Of a stretch of 64,000 bases of DNA, positions 7,607 through 15,715 are shown piece after piece. Every line of letters begins with the position of its first letter. The first letter of the stretch is position 1. The notes beneath the pieces are model-generated. The model saw nothing but the letters and a program-made list of their open reading frames with translations, was not told the origin of the DNA and did no database searches. The DNA comes from Alteromonas sp. IB21 (GTDB lineage: Bacteria; Pseudomonadota; Gammaproteobacteria; Enterobacterales; Alteromonadaceae): contig NZ_JAEFCD010000018.1 of assembly GCF_016405965.1 (NCBI RefSeq), forward strand, positions 1-64,000. The letters run 5' to 3'. The position numbers were made by a program, and so were the translations under genes.

Positions 7607-8530
7607 ATGAATAAAGACGAAATGTACAACGGACTGCGGGTGCTCTCTAGTTACCATAGAAAAGGAGGCGTTGGAAAAACGTTTCTCGCATCAACAATTG
7701 CATATCTGTTAGCAACCGGAGGGCCAGGCGGGAAGGGGATAAAGCGCCGTGTTTTAGTGCTGGATTATGATTCACAGCAAGATTCGTCAAAAGCATTCTT
7801 AAAAATGGATGCTATACCAGGCGATGATGAATACGCTGCTCCGCTACACCCAGAATTAGAAGAGATTGATGATCCAGAGTGGAGTGGTCGAAATACTTCC
7901 ACTGATATCTTGTTTGACTCACCAGTATATGAATATCCGACAGCCTTCGAAAACATCAAAGTGTTACCATCTGAAGGTAATGTTGACCGCGTACTAGCTC
8001 TGACACCGCAAGCGGATAGACTGGTTTCAAAAATTTCGACACATATGCGCGATTGGTTTTCAATTCCAGAACTGGCGGAAGATTACGATATCGTTATTGT
8101 TGACAACCCGCCAAGTAAGTCACCGGTTAGCGCTGGTATGTTGGGAGCCGCTACTCATGTGATAATTCCAACTGAGCCTGAATACGACTCGATAGATGGT
8201 GTACCTATGTTGCTCAATCGAGTAGATCGTATCAACGAAGACCGACAAAAATCTCCACTGAAGATTGTGGGTGTTGTGCCAAATAAAGTTCCAAGCAAAT
8301 CACGTCTTACTCAGAAAGATGAAGTGGCACTTGCGAAACTTTACGATACAAATGGTCCTACGGGAAAACATATGACGCGCTTTTGGCTTCAGCAGCGAAA
8401 TTGCTATCGCGTTATGGAACGTCCATCTGTTGACGAGTCACATTTTAATTATGTGCATAATTATCACGCGCAAAAAGAAATGCAGAAGCTTTATGAACTG
8501 ATTGAAGGTAGCTTATGGGGGAATGAATAA
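7607..8530 (+). CDS. parA: ParA partition ATPase
   Basis: This ATPase drives segregation together with the ParB encoded directly downstream. The deviant Walker A is HRKGGVGKTFLAST (about 18-31), an unusual variant with Phe after the GKT; DYDSQQDSSK follows at about 49-58 and the Walker B-like DIVIVDNPPSKSP at about 164-176. There is no N-terminal HTH, so it is not of the same type as the 2506-3645 protein. It is 307 aa and starts at ATG. Its stop overlaps the parB start (TAATG), so the two are translated together. GATTCGATCC and parS-like motifs in the leader suggest regulation by the initiator or by ParB. Confidence 0.9.
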   Translation: MNKDEMYNGLRVLSSYHRKGGVGKTFLASTIAYLLATGGPGGKGIKRRVLVLDYDSQQDSSKAFLKMDAIPGDDEYAAPLHPELEEIDDPEWSGRNTSTDILFDSPVYEYPTAFENIKVLPSEGNVDRVLALTPQADRLVSKISTHMRDWFSIPELAEDYDIVIVDNPPSKSPVSAGMLGAATHVIIPTEPEYDSIDGVPMLLNRVDRINEDRQKSPLKIVGVVPNKVPSKSRLTQKDEVALAKLYDTNGPTGKHMTRFWLQQRNCYRVMERPSVDESHFNYVHNYHAQKEMQKLYELIEGSLWGNE

Positions 8531-9657
8531 TGAACAGCCCTAAAAAGGCAAGACGTAGAACAGTCGGAAAAGTTAATTCTCAAGAAGATTTAATAAGCCA
8601 ATTTGAGTCAGGGGAGGGCGTATCCAAAAAATCTCAACAGATGTTGGATGACCTCAAAGCTCGGGACAAATCCAAAGAAAGCGAAGTACATGACGATCCT
8701 ATCTTTAAGACATCTTCTGAATTAGATAGGGTGCTGGTGGATTATATACAACCACAGTCAGATAATTCACGATATTTACCCGTTACCTTTGCACAGAAAG
8801 CAGATAATGAGTCTATCGCAGCTTTGGATAATTGTGTTGTCTGTGAAAAGGGGATTCTTGAGAACCGATTATCAAAAGACAACCCCCGTTATGATGCCGT
8901 TAATTTAGAAATAGAAGAAATTAAAAATTTAGCTGAGACGCTAAAGCACAGTGAACTAGTTCATCCGATTTCTGTTTGGAGAAAGAATATGACTGACTAT
9001 CCTATTGTAGCTGGTCATAGACGTTTCTACGCAATTCGTTTCCTTTACGGTGGTTTGATAAAAGTTAAAGTTAAAATCTATGCTGAAAAACCACGAAATC
9101 TTAATGTGCTCCGTCACATTGAGAATTTCTCTCGCTCTGATCTAACTCCACCCGATGCGTTAAATAGTTATGCAAAAGCGGTTCGCGAATTAGAAAGTTT
9201 GGAAGGGGCAAAGATGCAGACTGAACGCTTATCGTTAGTGACATCTTATTTGGGAATCAGTCGTACTTCATATTTCCGTTATGACAAGCTTTATGAACAT
9301 TTTGATATTGTTTATAAACTTCTTGAAAACAAAGTAGTAACAAGCCTTATTGCGCTTTATGAAGAGATTAAGAAAGCGGAAAAATATAATGATGCAGAGC
9401 GTTATCTTAATAGGTTGGCAGACCTTGGAAAGTTTAAAAGATATATTCCTTCTGACGTATCTAAGAAGCCGGGCAGGGCGAAGCAATACATTACAATGCC
9501 AAAAGTGAAAGTGACAGAAACTTCAGCAATTCGTCGATTATTAACAGAGGATGTTACAAAGCTCGATGTTGGAATTGACTGGGAAAATGTTAACTTTGAC
9601 GATGCAGTTGCATTAGAAAAGGTATTAAAATCTTTGTTGGTATCACTATCAAAATAA
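8530..9657 (+). CDS. parB: ParB-family centromere-binding protein
   Basis: This is the DNA-binding partner of the upstream ParA. The ParB/Srx-like N-domain spans about 95-205: VHPISVWRKN (box I), then YPIVAGHRRFYAIRFLYGG, the GxRR box that binds CTP in ParB proteins, and LRHIENFSRSDLTPPD. An HTH follows at about 235-262 (LSVVTSYLGI-like, read here as LSLVTSYLGISRTSYFRYDK). The first 30 residues are basic (KKARRRTVGK), a likely ParA-interacting tail. At 375 aa it is of usual length. The start overlaps the parA stop by one base, and a terminator follows within 80 bp. Confidence 0.88.
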   Translation: MNSPKKARRRTVGKVNSQEDLISQFESGEGVSKKSQQMLDDLKARDKSKESEVHDDPIFKTSSELDRVLVDYIQPQSDNSRYLPVTFAQKADNESIAALDNCVVCEKGILENRLSKDNPRYDAVNLEIEEIKNLAETLKHSELVHPISVWRKNMTDYPIVAGHRRFYAIRFLYGGLIKVKVKIYAEKPRNLNVLRHIENFSRSDLTPPDALNSYAKAVRELESLEGAKMQTERLSLVTSYLGISRTSYFRYDKLYEHFDIVYKLLENKVVTSLIALYEEIKKAEKYNDAERYLNRLADLGKFKRYIPSDVSKKPGRAKQYITMPKVKVTETSAIRRLLTEDVTKLDVGIDWENVNFDDAVALEKVLKSLLVSLSK

Positions 9658-9664
9658 CGTATCA

Positions 9665-9680
9665 AAGTTCAAGTGAAACT
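9665..9680. promoter_or_regulatory. parS: parS-like palindrome 3
   Basis: AAGTTCAAGTGAAACT, 8 bp after the parB stop codon, is an imperfect inverted repeat that resembles the two sites upstream of parA and the canonical parS core TTCACGTGAA. Sites flanking parAB on both sides are usual. Confidence 0.4.
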
Positions 9681-9696
9681 TTAGATCTTACTGGCG

Positions 9697-9734
9697 CTGC
9701 AGGCCAGTTATTACCTGGCTTGCAGTTGTTTTTT
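9697..9734 (+). terminator. Terminator of the parAB operon
   Basis: CTGCAGGCCAG - TTATTAC - CTGGCTTGCAG pairs over 11 positions with one mismatch, followed by TTGTTTTTT. Confidence 0.8.
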
Positions 9735-10047
9735 AATTAAAAAATTAAATGAAGTAAGAATTAAAGATTTTATGTAAGTTCCAAATTCGATCCGGCAATT
9801 ACCCCTCCTATTTTTACACAAATTCAACCTTTAATTTCTGTCATTAGAAGCAACGGCTGGTTGACGAATGAGAGTTTGATACTAACAGTACTTATTTAGG
9901 CGTCAAAATACGCGAATGATTACTTGTGCTGCTTTTTAGTTCATACCGAGGATTTAAGCAGTTTGTATGTATCCGTCCGGTAATCCCCACATTCAATTCA
10001 TAAATTAGCTGCGGCATGGTTTTCTCTTTTTGTTAAGGAGAATGACC
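9735..10047. other. Intergenic stretch between parAB and the IS66 remnant
   Basis: No gene is seen. A truncated copy of the GATTCGATCC motif (AATTCGATCCGG) is at 9784-9795. The right part (about 9960-10047) is probably the end and leader of the IS66-type element whose first gene follows. Confidence 0.4.
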
Positions 10048-10239
10048 ATGCAGCAATATCAACGAAGAGAAGTGCAAGACTGGCTCAATCTATTTGAGCA
10101 ACAAAAACAGAGCGGACTCACTGCGGTAGAGTTTTGTCGTCAGCAGCAGATTAACGCTCAACTTACCGTGCCAACAAATATTAATCCTCACTGGGTTGCA
10201 ACTGTGATGAACACTTTTCGTATTTTTAAATTCGTTTAA
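10048..10239 (+). pseudogene. IS66-family TnpA, truncated
   Basis: The real start is ATG 10048, with AAGGAG at 10035-10040 seven bases before it. The first 37 codons (QQYQRREVQDWLNLFEQQ, QSGLTAVEFCRQQQIN) match the N-terminus of IS66 accessory proteins. After about 10155 the reading frame runs into unrelated sequence (LTVPTNINPHW), ending next to the IS110 transposase gene. The remainder of the IS66 element is absent, so this is a remnant, probably cut by the IS110 insertion. Confidence 0.65.
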
Positions 10240-11272
10240 GCGCTTGCTATTAACCCTGGATCATTACTTTCGTTTGTATTTACCATAGCCCAAGCTGCAC
10301 GCGCTGTTTTGTTTGCTAACGCTACAGTTACCGTATTAATGTGCTTAAATGCGCAGAGCTTTTCAATCCATTTACTTAAATTATCATCATGTCGATGAGC
10401 ATGCCGTATGACTGACCGTGCACCATGTACAAGTAACTTTCTTAAGTAACCATCGCCTCGCTTACTGATACCAAGTAACCTAGGTTTGCCGCCGGTACTG
10501 TGTTGCCTCGGCGATAAACCAATAGAAGCAGCAAAACCCCTTCCTCTACGATATCCTTTCGCATCACCGATAGCACAAGACAATGCACTGGCACATAGAA
10601 TTCCAATACCTCGTAATTCAAGTAGTGAGCGTGCGACAGGGTCATTTTTGACTTCTTTCTCAATAAGCGTGTCGAGCGTATCAACTCGCTCTTGGAGCTG
10701 CCTTAAGTCATCAAACAAATCACGTAGCAACAAGCGAAACAGCGCCGACAAACCATTTTCTGCATCTTCCAGCCAAAGGGGGATGGCTTCTCTCAGTTTG
10801 TTGATACCCACCGGCGCAACTAGCCCATATTCGCTTACCAGTCCTCGTATCTGATTTGCTTTGGATGCTTTTTGAACCATCAACTTGTCCCTGATACGGT
10901 GTATAGATTTTATGTCTTGTTGCTTACTTGATTTCACACTTACAAAGCGCATATTCGGACGGCTCATAGCCTCACATATTGCCTCTGCATCAATCGCATC
11001 ATTTTTATTACTTTTTACGTAAGGCTTAACAAATTGCGCATGAATGATTTTGACTTTAAAGCCTCGTTTTTGTAATTCTCGTCCCAATAGTGAGATGAAC
11101 CACAGGCTTCCATTGCAATTTCAGTCCCTTTAGGGACCTTGTCCTCAATAGCATCCAACCACTTTGTTCGACAGTATTTTCCTTTCCACTGCCGCTCACC
11201 AAACCTATCTACCGCGTGCACATGAAAAACGGACTTTGCAATATCAACACCGACTCGAATAATCTGGCCCAT
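10236..11272 (-). pseudogene. IS110-family transposase, frameshifted
   Basis: This is a DEDD transposase of the bridge-RNA-guided IS110 family. The first part (11272 to about 11083) reads MGQIIRVGVDIAKSVFHVHA and ends at AMEACGSSHYW. The continuation is in another frame: GRELQKRGFKVKIIHAQFVK, then KSNKNDAIDAEAI with the remaining acidic residues, and the C-terminal domain LLELRGIGILCASALSCAIG to SIGLSPRQHSTGGKPRLLGI with the conserved Ser. The frames join if one G is restored in the GGG run at 11083-11085. It is either a one-base deletion or a sequencing error; otherwise the gene is full length (about 345 aa). Confidence 0.85.
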
Positions 11273-11574
11273 GGGCTTCTCCTAATTTGAATACTGGTAA
11301 CTCACCACTACCATATTGACCAAAAAAAGAACAATAGTTCAAGTTGAGGAGCAGTCCATCCCATTGCTTACGTTTGTATTCTCCTAGCATGCCAAAAAGG
11401 AAGAGTGAAACACTGATTTCTTTATGTATAAATACGTATCTTTCGATAAAGAAAAGTGTCTATTTTTTTTACATTCGTATTAAATAAGTTACGTCCTATT
11501 TGCTGTAGCTCACAAAATATAGGGCAAGGTATATATTTTGCTAATGTTTCACTGCTCAAGAAAAGGAAAACAGC
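11273..11574. other. IS110 upstream end (possible bridge RNA) and leader of the next gene
   Basis: In IS110-group elements the non-coding end upstream of the transposase encodes a bridge RNA. The GC-richer part next to the transposase start (about 11273-11390) would hold it; I cannot define its structure by eye. The AT-rich rest (about 11400-11574) is the leader of the PEP-CTERM gene, with AAGGAAAA before its ATG. Confidence 0.4.
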
Positions 11575-12255
11575 ATGAAGCACATTCTTACCACCTTATT
11601 ATTGTTATTAATCAGTAAGGCAACGTTTGCCGACATTATAAAGTATGAGTATTCATTGAATTATATTGGCTACGAATACTATGGCGTAAATTACCTCGAT
11701 GAGTCACAAATTGCCTTTGAACTTGATAATCTAAATACCAACCCGATTGAAGTATCCTTTACCTATGATGACACACTTATGTATTACTCCAACTGGCTTG
11801 ATGGTGATAATGGAGTAGGGGAGTTCGGCGGTGGTGACGACACATTAGAGTCTCGATATGGGCCAGTAAGGGGATATAGTTTTTTTGATTTTACAGCGTT
11901 TAATATTTCCCCAGTGATTTTACTACTCGATGAGTTGATAGTTAGAATACCAGAGATTGAGAAAACAAATTATTCAAACCACAGCAACGCATACACATCG
12001 TCGAGCTCTACTGTAGACGCTTTCTCAATTGAGAAGGATTTTTACTCATTTTCACTGGAAGATAGCGCGAGCCTACAAACGAGTCGCGTTGTATTTTATC
12101 TGAATGAGAGTTCGCAACTGGCCGTCAATTTTGAAAGCAGCCTAGTTTCTAGAACCGTCACGCCATCACAATCCGATGTATCTGTTCCAGAGCCACAAAC
12201 GGGTATTATCCTGGCAATGGGTGTAATGCTGTTGTTATTACGGCGCCGCCGCTAA
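11575..12255 (+). CDS. Secreted PEP-CTERM protein of unknown function
   Basis: The 226-aa product starts with a signal peptide (MKHILTTLLLLLISKATFAD, cleavage after about residue 19) and ends with a complete PEP-CTERM sorting signal: VPEPQTG (about 204-210), a hydrophobic span IILAMGVMLLLL and RRRR. PEP-CTERM proteins are processed by an exosortase in the inner membrane and exported with exopolysaccharide; no exosortase is in this window, so the host chromosome would have to supply it. The body is rich in Tyr, Ser, Asp and Asn and probably all-beta. It stands alone, with AAGGAAAA as ribosome-binding site. Confidence 0.8.
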   Translation: MKHILTTLLLLLISKATFADIIKYEYSLNYIGYEYYGVNYLDESQIAFELDNLNTNPIEVSFTYDDTLMYYSNWLDGDNGVGEFGGGDDTLESRYGPVRGYSFFDFTAFNISPVILLLDELIVRIPEIEKTNYSNHSNAYTSSSSTVDAFSIEKDFYSFSLEDSASLQTSRVVFYLNESSQLAVNFESSLVSRTVTPSQSDVSVPEPQTGIILAMGVMLLLLRRRR

Positions 12256-12425
12256 TAAGTATATTCACTAGGGCGTTTCTCTGTTTACCAAAGAGGGCAA
12301 CGCCCAGCAAACATCATCAGATTTCACGTACGAGCGCCTATCTGGGTTCAATTAATGCAGCACGCCTTCAATAGTTATCATGTCACTATACGAAAAGCAA
12401 AAAAGCGAACATCAATCTAAAGCGT

Positions 12426-12905
12426 CTATTCGGTTCCAGGTTTTTCGACGTGATAATCCCAATTTTTCAACCAATAGATCAATAATGCCAAAGTGACCAC
12501 AATAATGGCTGCGCGTGCTAAGAGGGCCATGTCGGTGAATGAGACCACCCACGTCCGAACAATAATGAAAATAGTGGTGCCGATAATCCATTTTAATTTT
12601 ACAAATTCATCATATGGGCAAACCTTAAAGCCTTTAACATCTTTAAGCAGATGGTTGTAGAAACGGTTAGCAAAAAAGTAGCACAAGTGTCCGATGTAGA
12701 GACCCGTATAAGTGATGCTTGAATCCCCATATTCATCACGCAACTGTTTGGCGCTAGAGGAAGAAAAGGCCTCTAGTCCAATTTGATAAAGTAAAAAAGT
12801 AAGTGCACCGAACAGTGATGCGAACAACAGAGAAGATAGTTTAAATGCTCGATTTTTAGCGTTTTCTAGCGCTTTTTGTTCGTTGTAATCCATAATCAAA
12901 ACCAC
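12426..12905 (-). CDS. Small integral membrane protein, unknown
   Basis: I do not recognise this 159-aa protein. It has hydrophobic spans at about 24-43 (LLFASLFGALTFLLYQIGL), 66-82 (weak), 106-121 (WIIGTTIFIIVRTWVV) and 128-144 (ARAAIIVVTLALLIYWL), so three or four membrane segments with both ends polar. ATG at 12893 (MDYNEQ) is an alternative to the one at 12905. No signal peptide and no conserved catalytic motif are seen. Confidence 0.6.
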   Translation of the reverse strand: MVLIMDYNEQKALENAKNRAFKLSSLLFASLFGALTFLLYQIGLEAFSSSSAKQLRDEYGDSSITYTGLYIGHLCYFFANRFYNHLLKDVKGFKVCPYDEFVKLKWIIGTTIFIIVRTWVVSFTDMALLARAAIIVVTLALLIYWLKNWDYHVEKPGTE

Positions 12906-13173
12906 AATTTAATGTTACAGCGGTGATATTATTTTTAAATTTTTTGATATTTTCAATATGTGTAAATCGTAGATGAAGATAATTTCATAAGGCTGAAGGT
13001 ACGATACAACCGGCGACTATGTAATCGATAAATGTAGAAAAAAAGCATTCAATTAATACTTCTGACTTCCGGAAATTTCAGGTAGAAATATCTACTTCCC
13101 CAACAAACTCCAGGGCTGCGCCTGCTCACTAACACAAACGCAAAACACCGAAAACAACGATACCAACCTAATA
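12906..13173. other. AT-rich intergenic stretch
   Basis: Nothing recognisable. It separates the divergently placed membrane-protein gene from the Ter-like/Tus locus. Confidence 0.4.
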
Positions 13174-13189
13174 TTACAGACCACCTTCA
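13174..13189 (-). promoter_or_regulatory. Ter-like site A (minus orientation)
   Basis: On the minus strand it reads TGAAGGTGGTCTGTAA, continuing TATTAGG. It is an exact inverted copy of the site at 13342-13357. TGTAA followed by an A/T run parallels the TTGTAACTA core of E. coli Ter sites. It lies about 215 bp before a Tus-like gene. Confidence 0.5.
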
Positions 13190-13341
13190 AACAGGTATCA
13201 GAAAGAAAGGCGTCCCTCATCCACCACCGAGGTGCCCCTCTTGCTCAACTCGCGCCCGCCTTCGGCTGGTCGGGCAGGGCGGGTTTCAAGGTTGATGCCA
13301 GGTTTGGGCTGTCGCGGGTGGGTTTTATGGGGGTTTTCATG

Positions 13342-13357
13342 TGAAGGTGGTCTGTAA
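13342..13357 (+). promoter_or_regulatory. Ter-like site B overlapping the tus-like promoter
   Basis: TGAAGGTGGTCTGTAA is followed directly by ATATAATA, in which TATAAT (13359-13364) is a perfect -10 hexamer for the tus-like gene. A protein bound here would block transcription, as Tus does at TerB upstream of tus in E. coli. Between sites A and B lies a GC-rich 152-bp segment with CCCGCC...GGCGGG self-complementarity. Confidence 0.5.
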
Positions 13358-13402
13358 ATATAATACAATAGGGATAGGTTTGATTGATAAGAGGATGTGG
13401 TG

Positions 13403-14347
13403 ATGGTGAATGACTTTGCGCGCTTTAACAGTTTGCTCACTACATTAGATGAGTTATATGAGTCACTGTATAGTGCTATGCGGTTATCGCCCACGGCTTA
13501 CTTTGCAGATATTGACGACGTCACCAAAGAGGATTTTAAAGCCTTCTCTGCCGGTGAATTAATACTAGGGCACCGCGATAGGTTCAATGTGCAGGCACAA
13601 ATGCGCTGCCTGAATGCCCTTCAATGTTTTCATCGTCCTTCTCGGGATATTTCTGGCCGGGTAGCAGGTAAGTACCCTGGTATTTTGTTGCTTGAGAACC
13701 ATGAAGACGTCATTGATACTATCGTTGCCATTAACACCACCAAGACGGCGATTAAGCAGTGTGTGCAAGATGTCGATCCAGTTACAGGCGCCCACCGTCG
13801 TAATCACCTGCAAAAGCATGAGTTTTTGCACCAGCACCGTGGGGCGGAGATTATCTCTTATCAGCTGTATCGCCATATCGATGTCATCAATTGTCGCCCT
13901 GATACAGATACCGCGCTTAAAAGCGTGAACTTCTATTGGGCTTACAAGAACGCTGACCAACGTTTACTGCCTGATAGGGCCAAGCATTATCTCTATAACT
14001 GCAATTCTGGGCTCAATGATGAGCAGCTTAAGGCGCTATCTCAGCAGATAGACGATACACGACACTCCCATCGCTTTTACGTGCGTAAAACACGCAATGC
14101 GTCGGTCAATGTCTCTTTGTATTACGGGGCCGTGGACGGAAAGCCGATGGTCAACACAATCAATGCCGCTCAGCCCATTATTTTGTGTAATTACGAAGAC
14201 GCGCCCACGATACGCCCTTTAAGCGCCCATATACCTCAGAAACGTAAAGCAAATAGGCAGGGCCATGCGTGGATATGTCTAAACGAAGCCATGAACCTCT
14301 ATACAAGGCCCATTACAGAAGCAGATAGAAAGCGTGAGGAACGTTAA
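13403..14347 (+). CDS. tus: Tus-like replication terminus site-binding protein
   Basis: Tus binds Ter sites as a monomer and stops DnaB-driven forks from one side. The 314-aa protein (E. coli Tus is 309 aa) follows the Tus order: PGILLLENHEDVIDTIVAIN (Tus '[20 protein letters not shown]'), then HEFLHQHRGAEIISYQLYRH (Tus '[20 protein letters not shown]'), then NFYWAYKNADQRLLPDRAKH (Tus '[20 protein letters not shown]'), a basic stretch with FYVRKTRNASVNVSLYYGAV, and QPIILCNYEDAP. ATG 13403 is preceded by AGAGGA at seven bases. An exact inverted pair of 16-bp sites lies upstream. The assignment rests on remembered similarity. Confidence 0.75.
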   Translation: MVNDFARFNSLLTTLDELYESLYSAMRLSPTAYFADIDDVTKEDFKAFSAGELILGHRDRFNVQAQMRCLNALQCFHRPSRDISGRVAGKYPGILLLENHEDVIDTIVAINTTKTAIKQCVQDVDPVTGAHRRNHLQKHEFLHQHRGAEIISYQLYRHIDVINCRPDTDTALKSVNFYWAYKNADQRLLPDRAKHYLYNCNSGLNDEQLKALSQQIDDTRHSHRFYVRKTRNASVNVSLYYGAVDGKPMVNTINAAQPIILCNYEDAPTIRPLSAHIPQKRKANRQGHAWICLNEAMNLYTRPITEADRKREER

Positions 14348-14401
14348 TAAATCAGTAAAATAATATACATCATGAACAAATGCAGGTGGCAACATAATAA
14401 A

Positions 14402-14422
14402 GAAGGCGAAAATAGCGCCTTC
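14402..14422. terminator. Hairpin between convergent genes
   Basis: GAAGGCG - AAAATAG - CGCCTTC has perfect 7-bp arms. On the minus strand it is followed by TTTATTAT, so it best serves as terminator of the three-lipoprotein operon. It may also stop transcription from the tus-like gene. Confidence 0.5.
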
Positions 14423-14469
14423 GCATCAAAACTGCCCGACACGTATTCATAAGCACCACAGGGCATTCC

Positions 14470-15165
14470 TTACGGAAGCTGCTGATTTGCTTTAGCACGG
14501 GATTTAAGCGGAGACAGTTCAGCGTTGATTCGAATGAGCGATAGGCTGTCTACCTCTGGTAGCTTGCTTCTCAAGCGCAGGTTGGTAAGCTCAAAGTCTA
14601 CATCCTCCTCCTCCCAGTTTAAGTACACCTCTTTCATGCAGCGACCCGCTTTGGATAGATCTTTGGTTTCATTTGGGCCAAGTGGTAGCTGCTTCCCTAA
14701 GATAGCAACGCTCATCTGAATAGCGGGGTTGTTAGGGTCTTTATCGATGACATGCTCGTTAGCTGACACCAGTGCCGTCTCCCACTCTGTAATGGTATTT
14801 CCATTGGTATCATTTAATGCAACCCGTATATCAAGCTGCTCGATAATTTCGTTACCGCCATTAGTAATCTGTCCCCTAAAGCATAGTCGTTCACGTCTAT
14901 CGTCGAAGTTGTTGCTTTTGTAGAAACTGAAATCCAACAACGATACATGATCGCTAAGATAAGTGGGGGATACGTGTTTGATACGTTCCACTTCCTCCTT
15001 ATAGGCGTCTAATTTCTGTTTTGTTTGGGCGTACTCCGTTTGCAGTAAAGTCAATGTATTGAGTTCACTGTCAGACAATGGTGGTTCTGGAGATTTAGCA
15101 GGGGAGCACCCAAACATTAAGCCTGAGCTAATGATAATGATAAGGAGGGAGCTACTAGGCATCAT
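14470..15165 (-). CDS. Lipoprotein, unknown (third gene of lipoprotein operon)
   Basis: The signal sequence MMPSSSLLIIIISSGLMFGC ends in a lipobox, so the mature 211-residue protein is a lipoprotein with Cys20 as its first residue. Residues 36-66 (LNTLTLLQTEYAQTKQKLDA) form a short coiled coil. The rest looks like an all-beta domain with RERLCFRGQITNGGNEII and LDIRVALNDTNGNTI, similar in style to FxLYD-type extracellular domains that occur in the first gene of the same operon. No function can be given. It is 26 bp after the second gene. Confidence 0.65.
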   Translation of the reverse strand: MMPSSSLLIIIISSGLMFGCSPAKSPEPPLSDSELNTLTLLQTEYAQTKQKLDAYKEEVERIKHVSPTYLSDHVSLLDFSFYKSNNFDDRRERLCFRGQITNGGNEIIEQLDIRVALNDTNGNTITEWETALVSANEHVIDKDPNNPAIQMSVAILGKQLPLGPNETKDLSKAGRCMKEVYLNWEEEDVDFELTNLRLRSKLPEVDSLSLIRINAELSPLKSRAKANQQLP

Positions 15166-15191
15166 GGGTTAATTCCTTTAATACGTGAGTG

Positions 15192-15701
15192 TTAGATTTT
15201 GTTGGGCTTGTCATTGCGTTCGAGGTAAGCCCGGTGCTCATTGGCTAATTGCACTTTAATATCGTTAATCTCCTGAGGTTCAACCTTTTGGCACTCCATC
15301 GCTTTGTAATCAAACGTTACATCTAAAGTCTTTCTGTCAATTGTGATATGGAGTGTCTTATCGCTCTCTAATTGGTCCAAGTAGATGAGCACGTTATTAT
15401 CAGTTACTATCGCCTCTGTGGTGCCGTGAAGATTTGCTTCCTCAACATCATCATTCCATTCATAGTCGCCCATGAAAACGAACTGGCCTATGTTGCCCAA
15501 TGTTGTCTCAGGATCGTAATACAGCACGTATGAATTTGCTTGAAGAGGACTTGAGCTGAAATTGGTTTTTTGGCAGAAAAAGAGCGTGGCATTCGCAAAA
15601 TCACTGTCTACAAATTCCCGCTTGTTATCAGAGCAACCGGCCAACGCTGCCGTCAGCATCATTGTCGCTATTAGGCGCGTAAATGGAAGTCGAATTGGCA
15701 T
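15192..15701 (-). CDS. Lipoprotein, unknown (second gene of lipoprotein operon)
   Basis: The 169-aa product starts with a signal peptide and lipobox (TAALAGC, Cys22). The mature part is small, acidic and probably beta-rich, with two Cys (FFCQKTNF and MECQKVEP) that could form a disulfide. No known domain is recognised. The gene lies 14 bp after the first gene and 26 bp before the third, all on the minus strand. Confidence 0.65.
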   Translation of the reverse strand: MPIRLPFTRLIATMMLTAALAGCSDNKREFVDSDFANATLFFCQKTNFSSSPLQANSYVLYYDPETTLGNIGQFVFMGDYEWNDDVEEANLHGTTEAIVTDNNVLIYLDQLESDKTLHITIDRKTLDVTFDYKAMECQKVEPQEINDIKVQLANEHRAYLERNDKPNKI

Positions 15702-15715
15702 TGTGTGTCCTCATG

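Noticed and set aside
13174..13357. Inverted repeat upstream of the tus-like gene as an integron attC site or a MITE
   Set aside because: No GTTRRRY core, no integron integrase and no target duplication are seen. Position over the -10 of a Tus-like gene fits a Ter-type site better.
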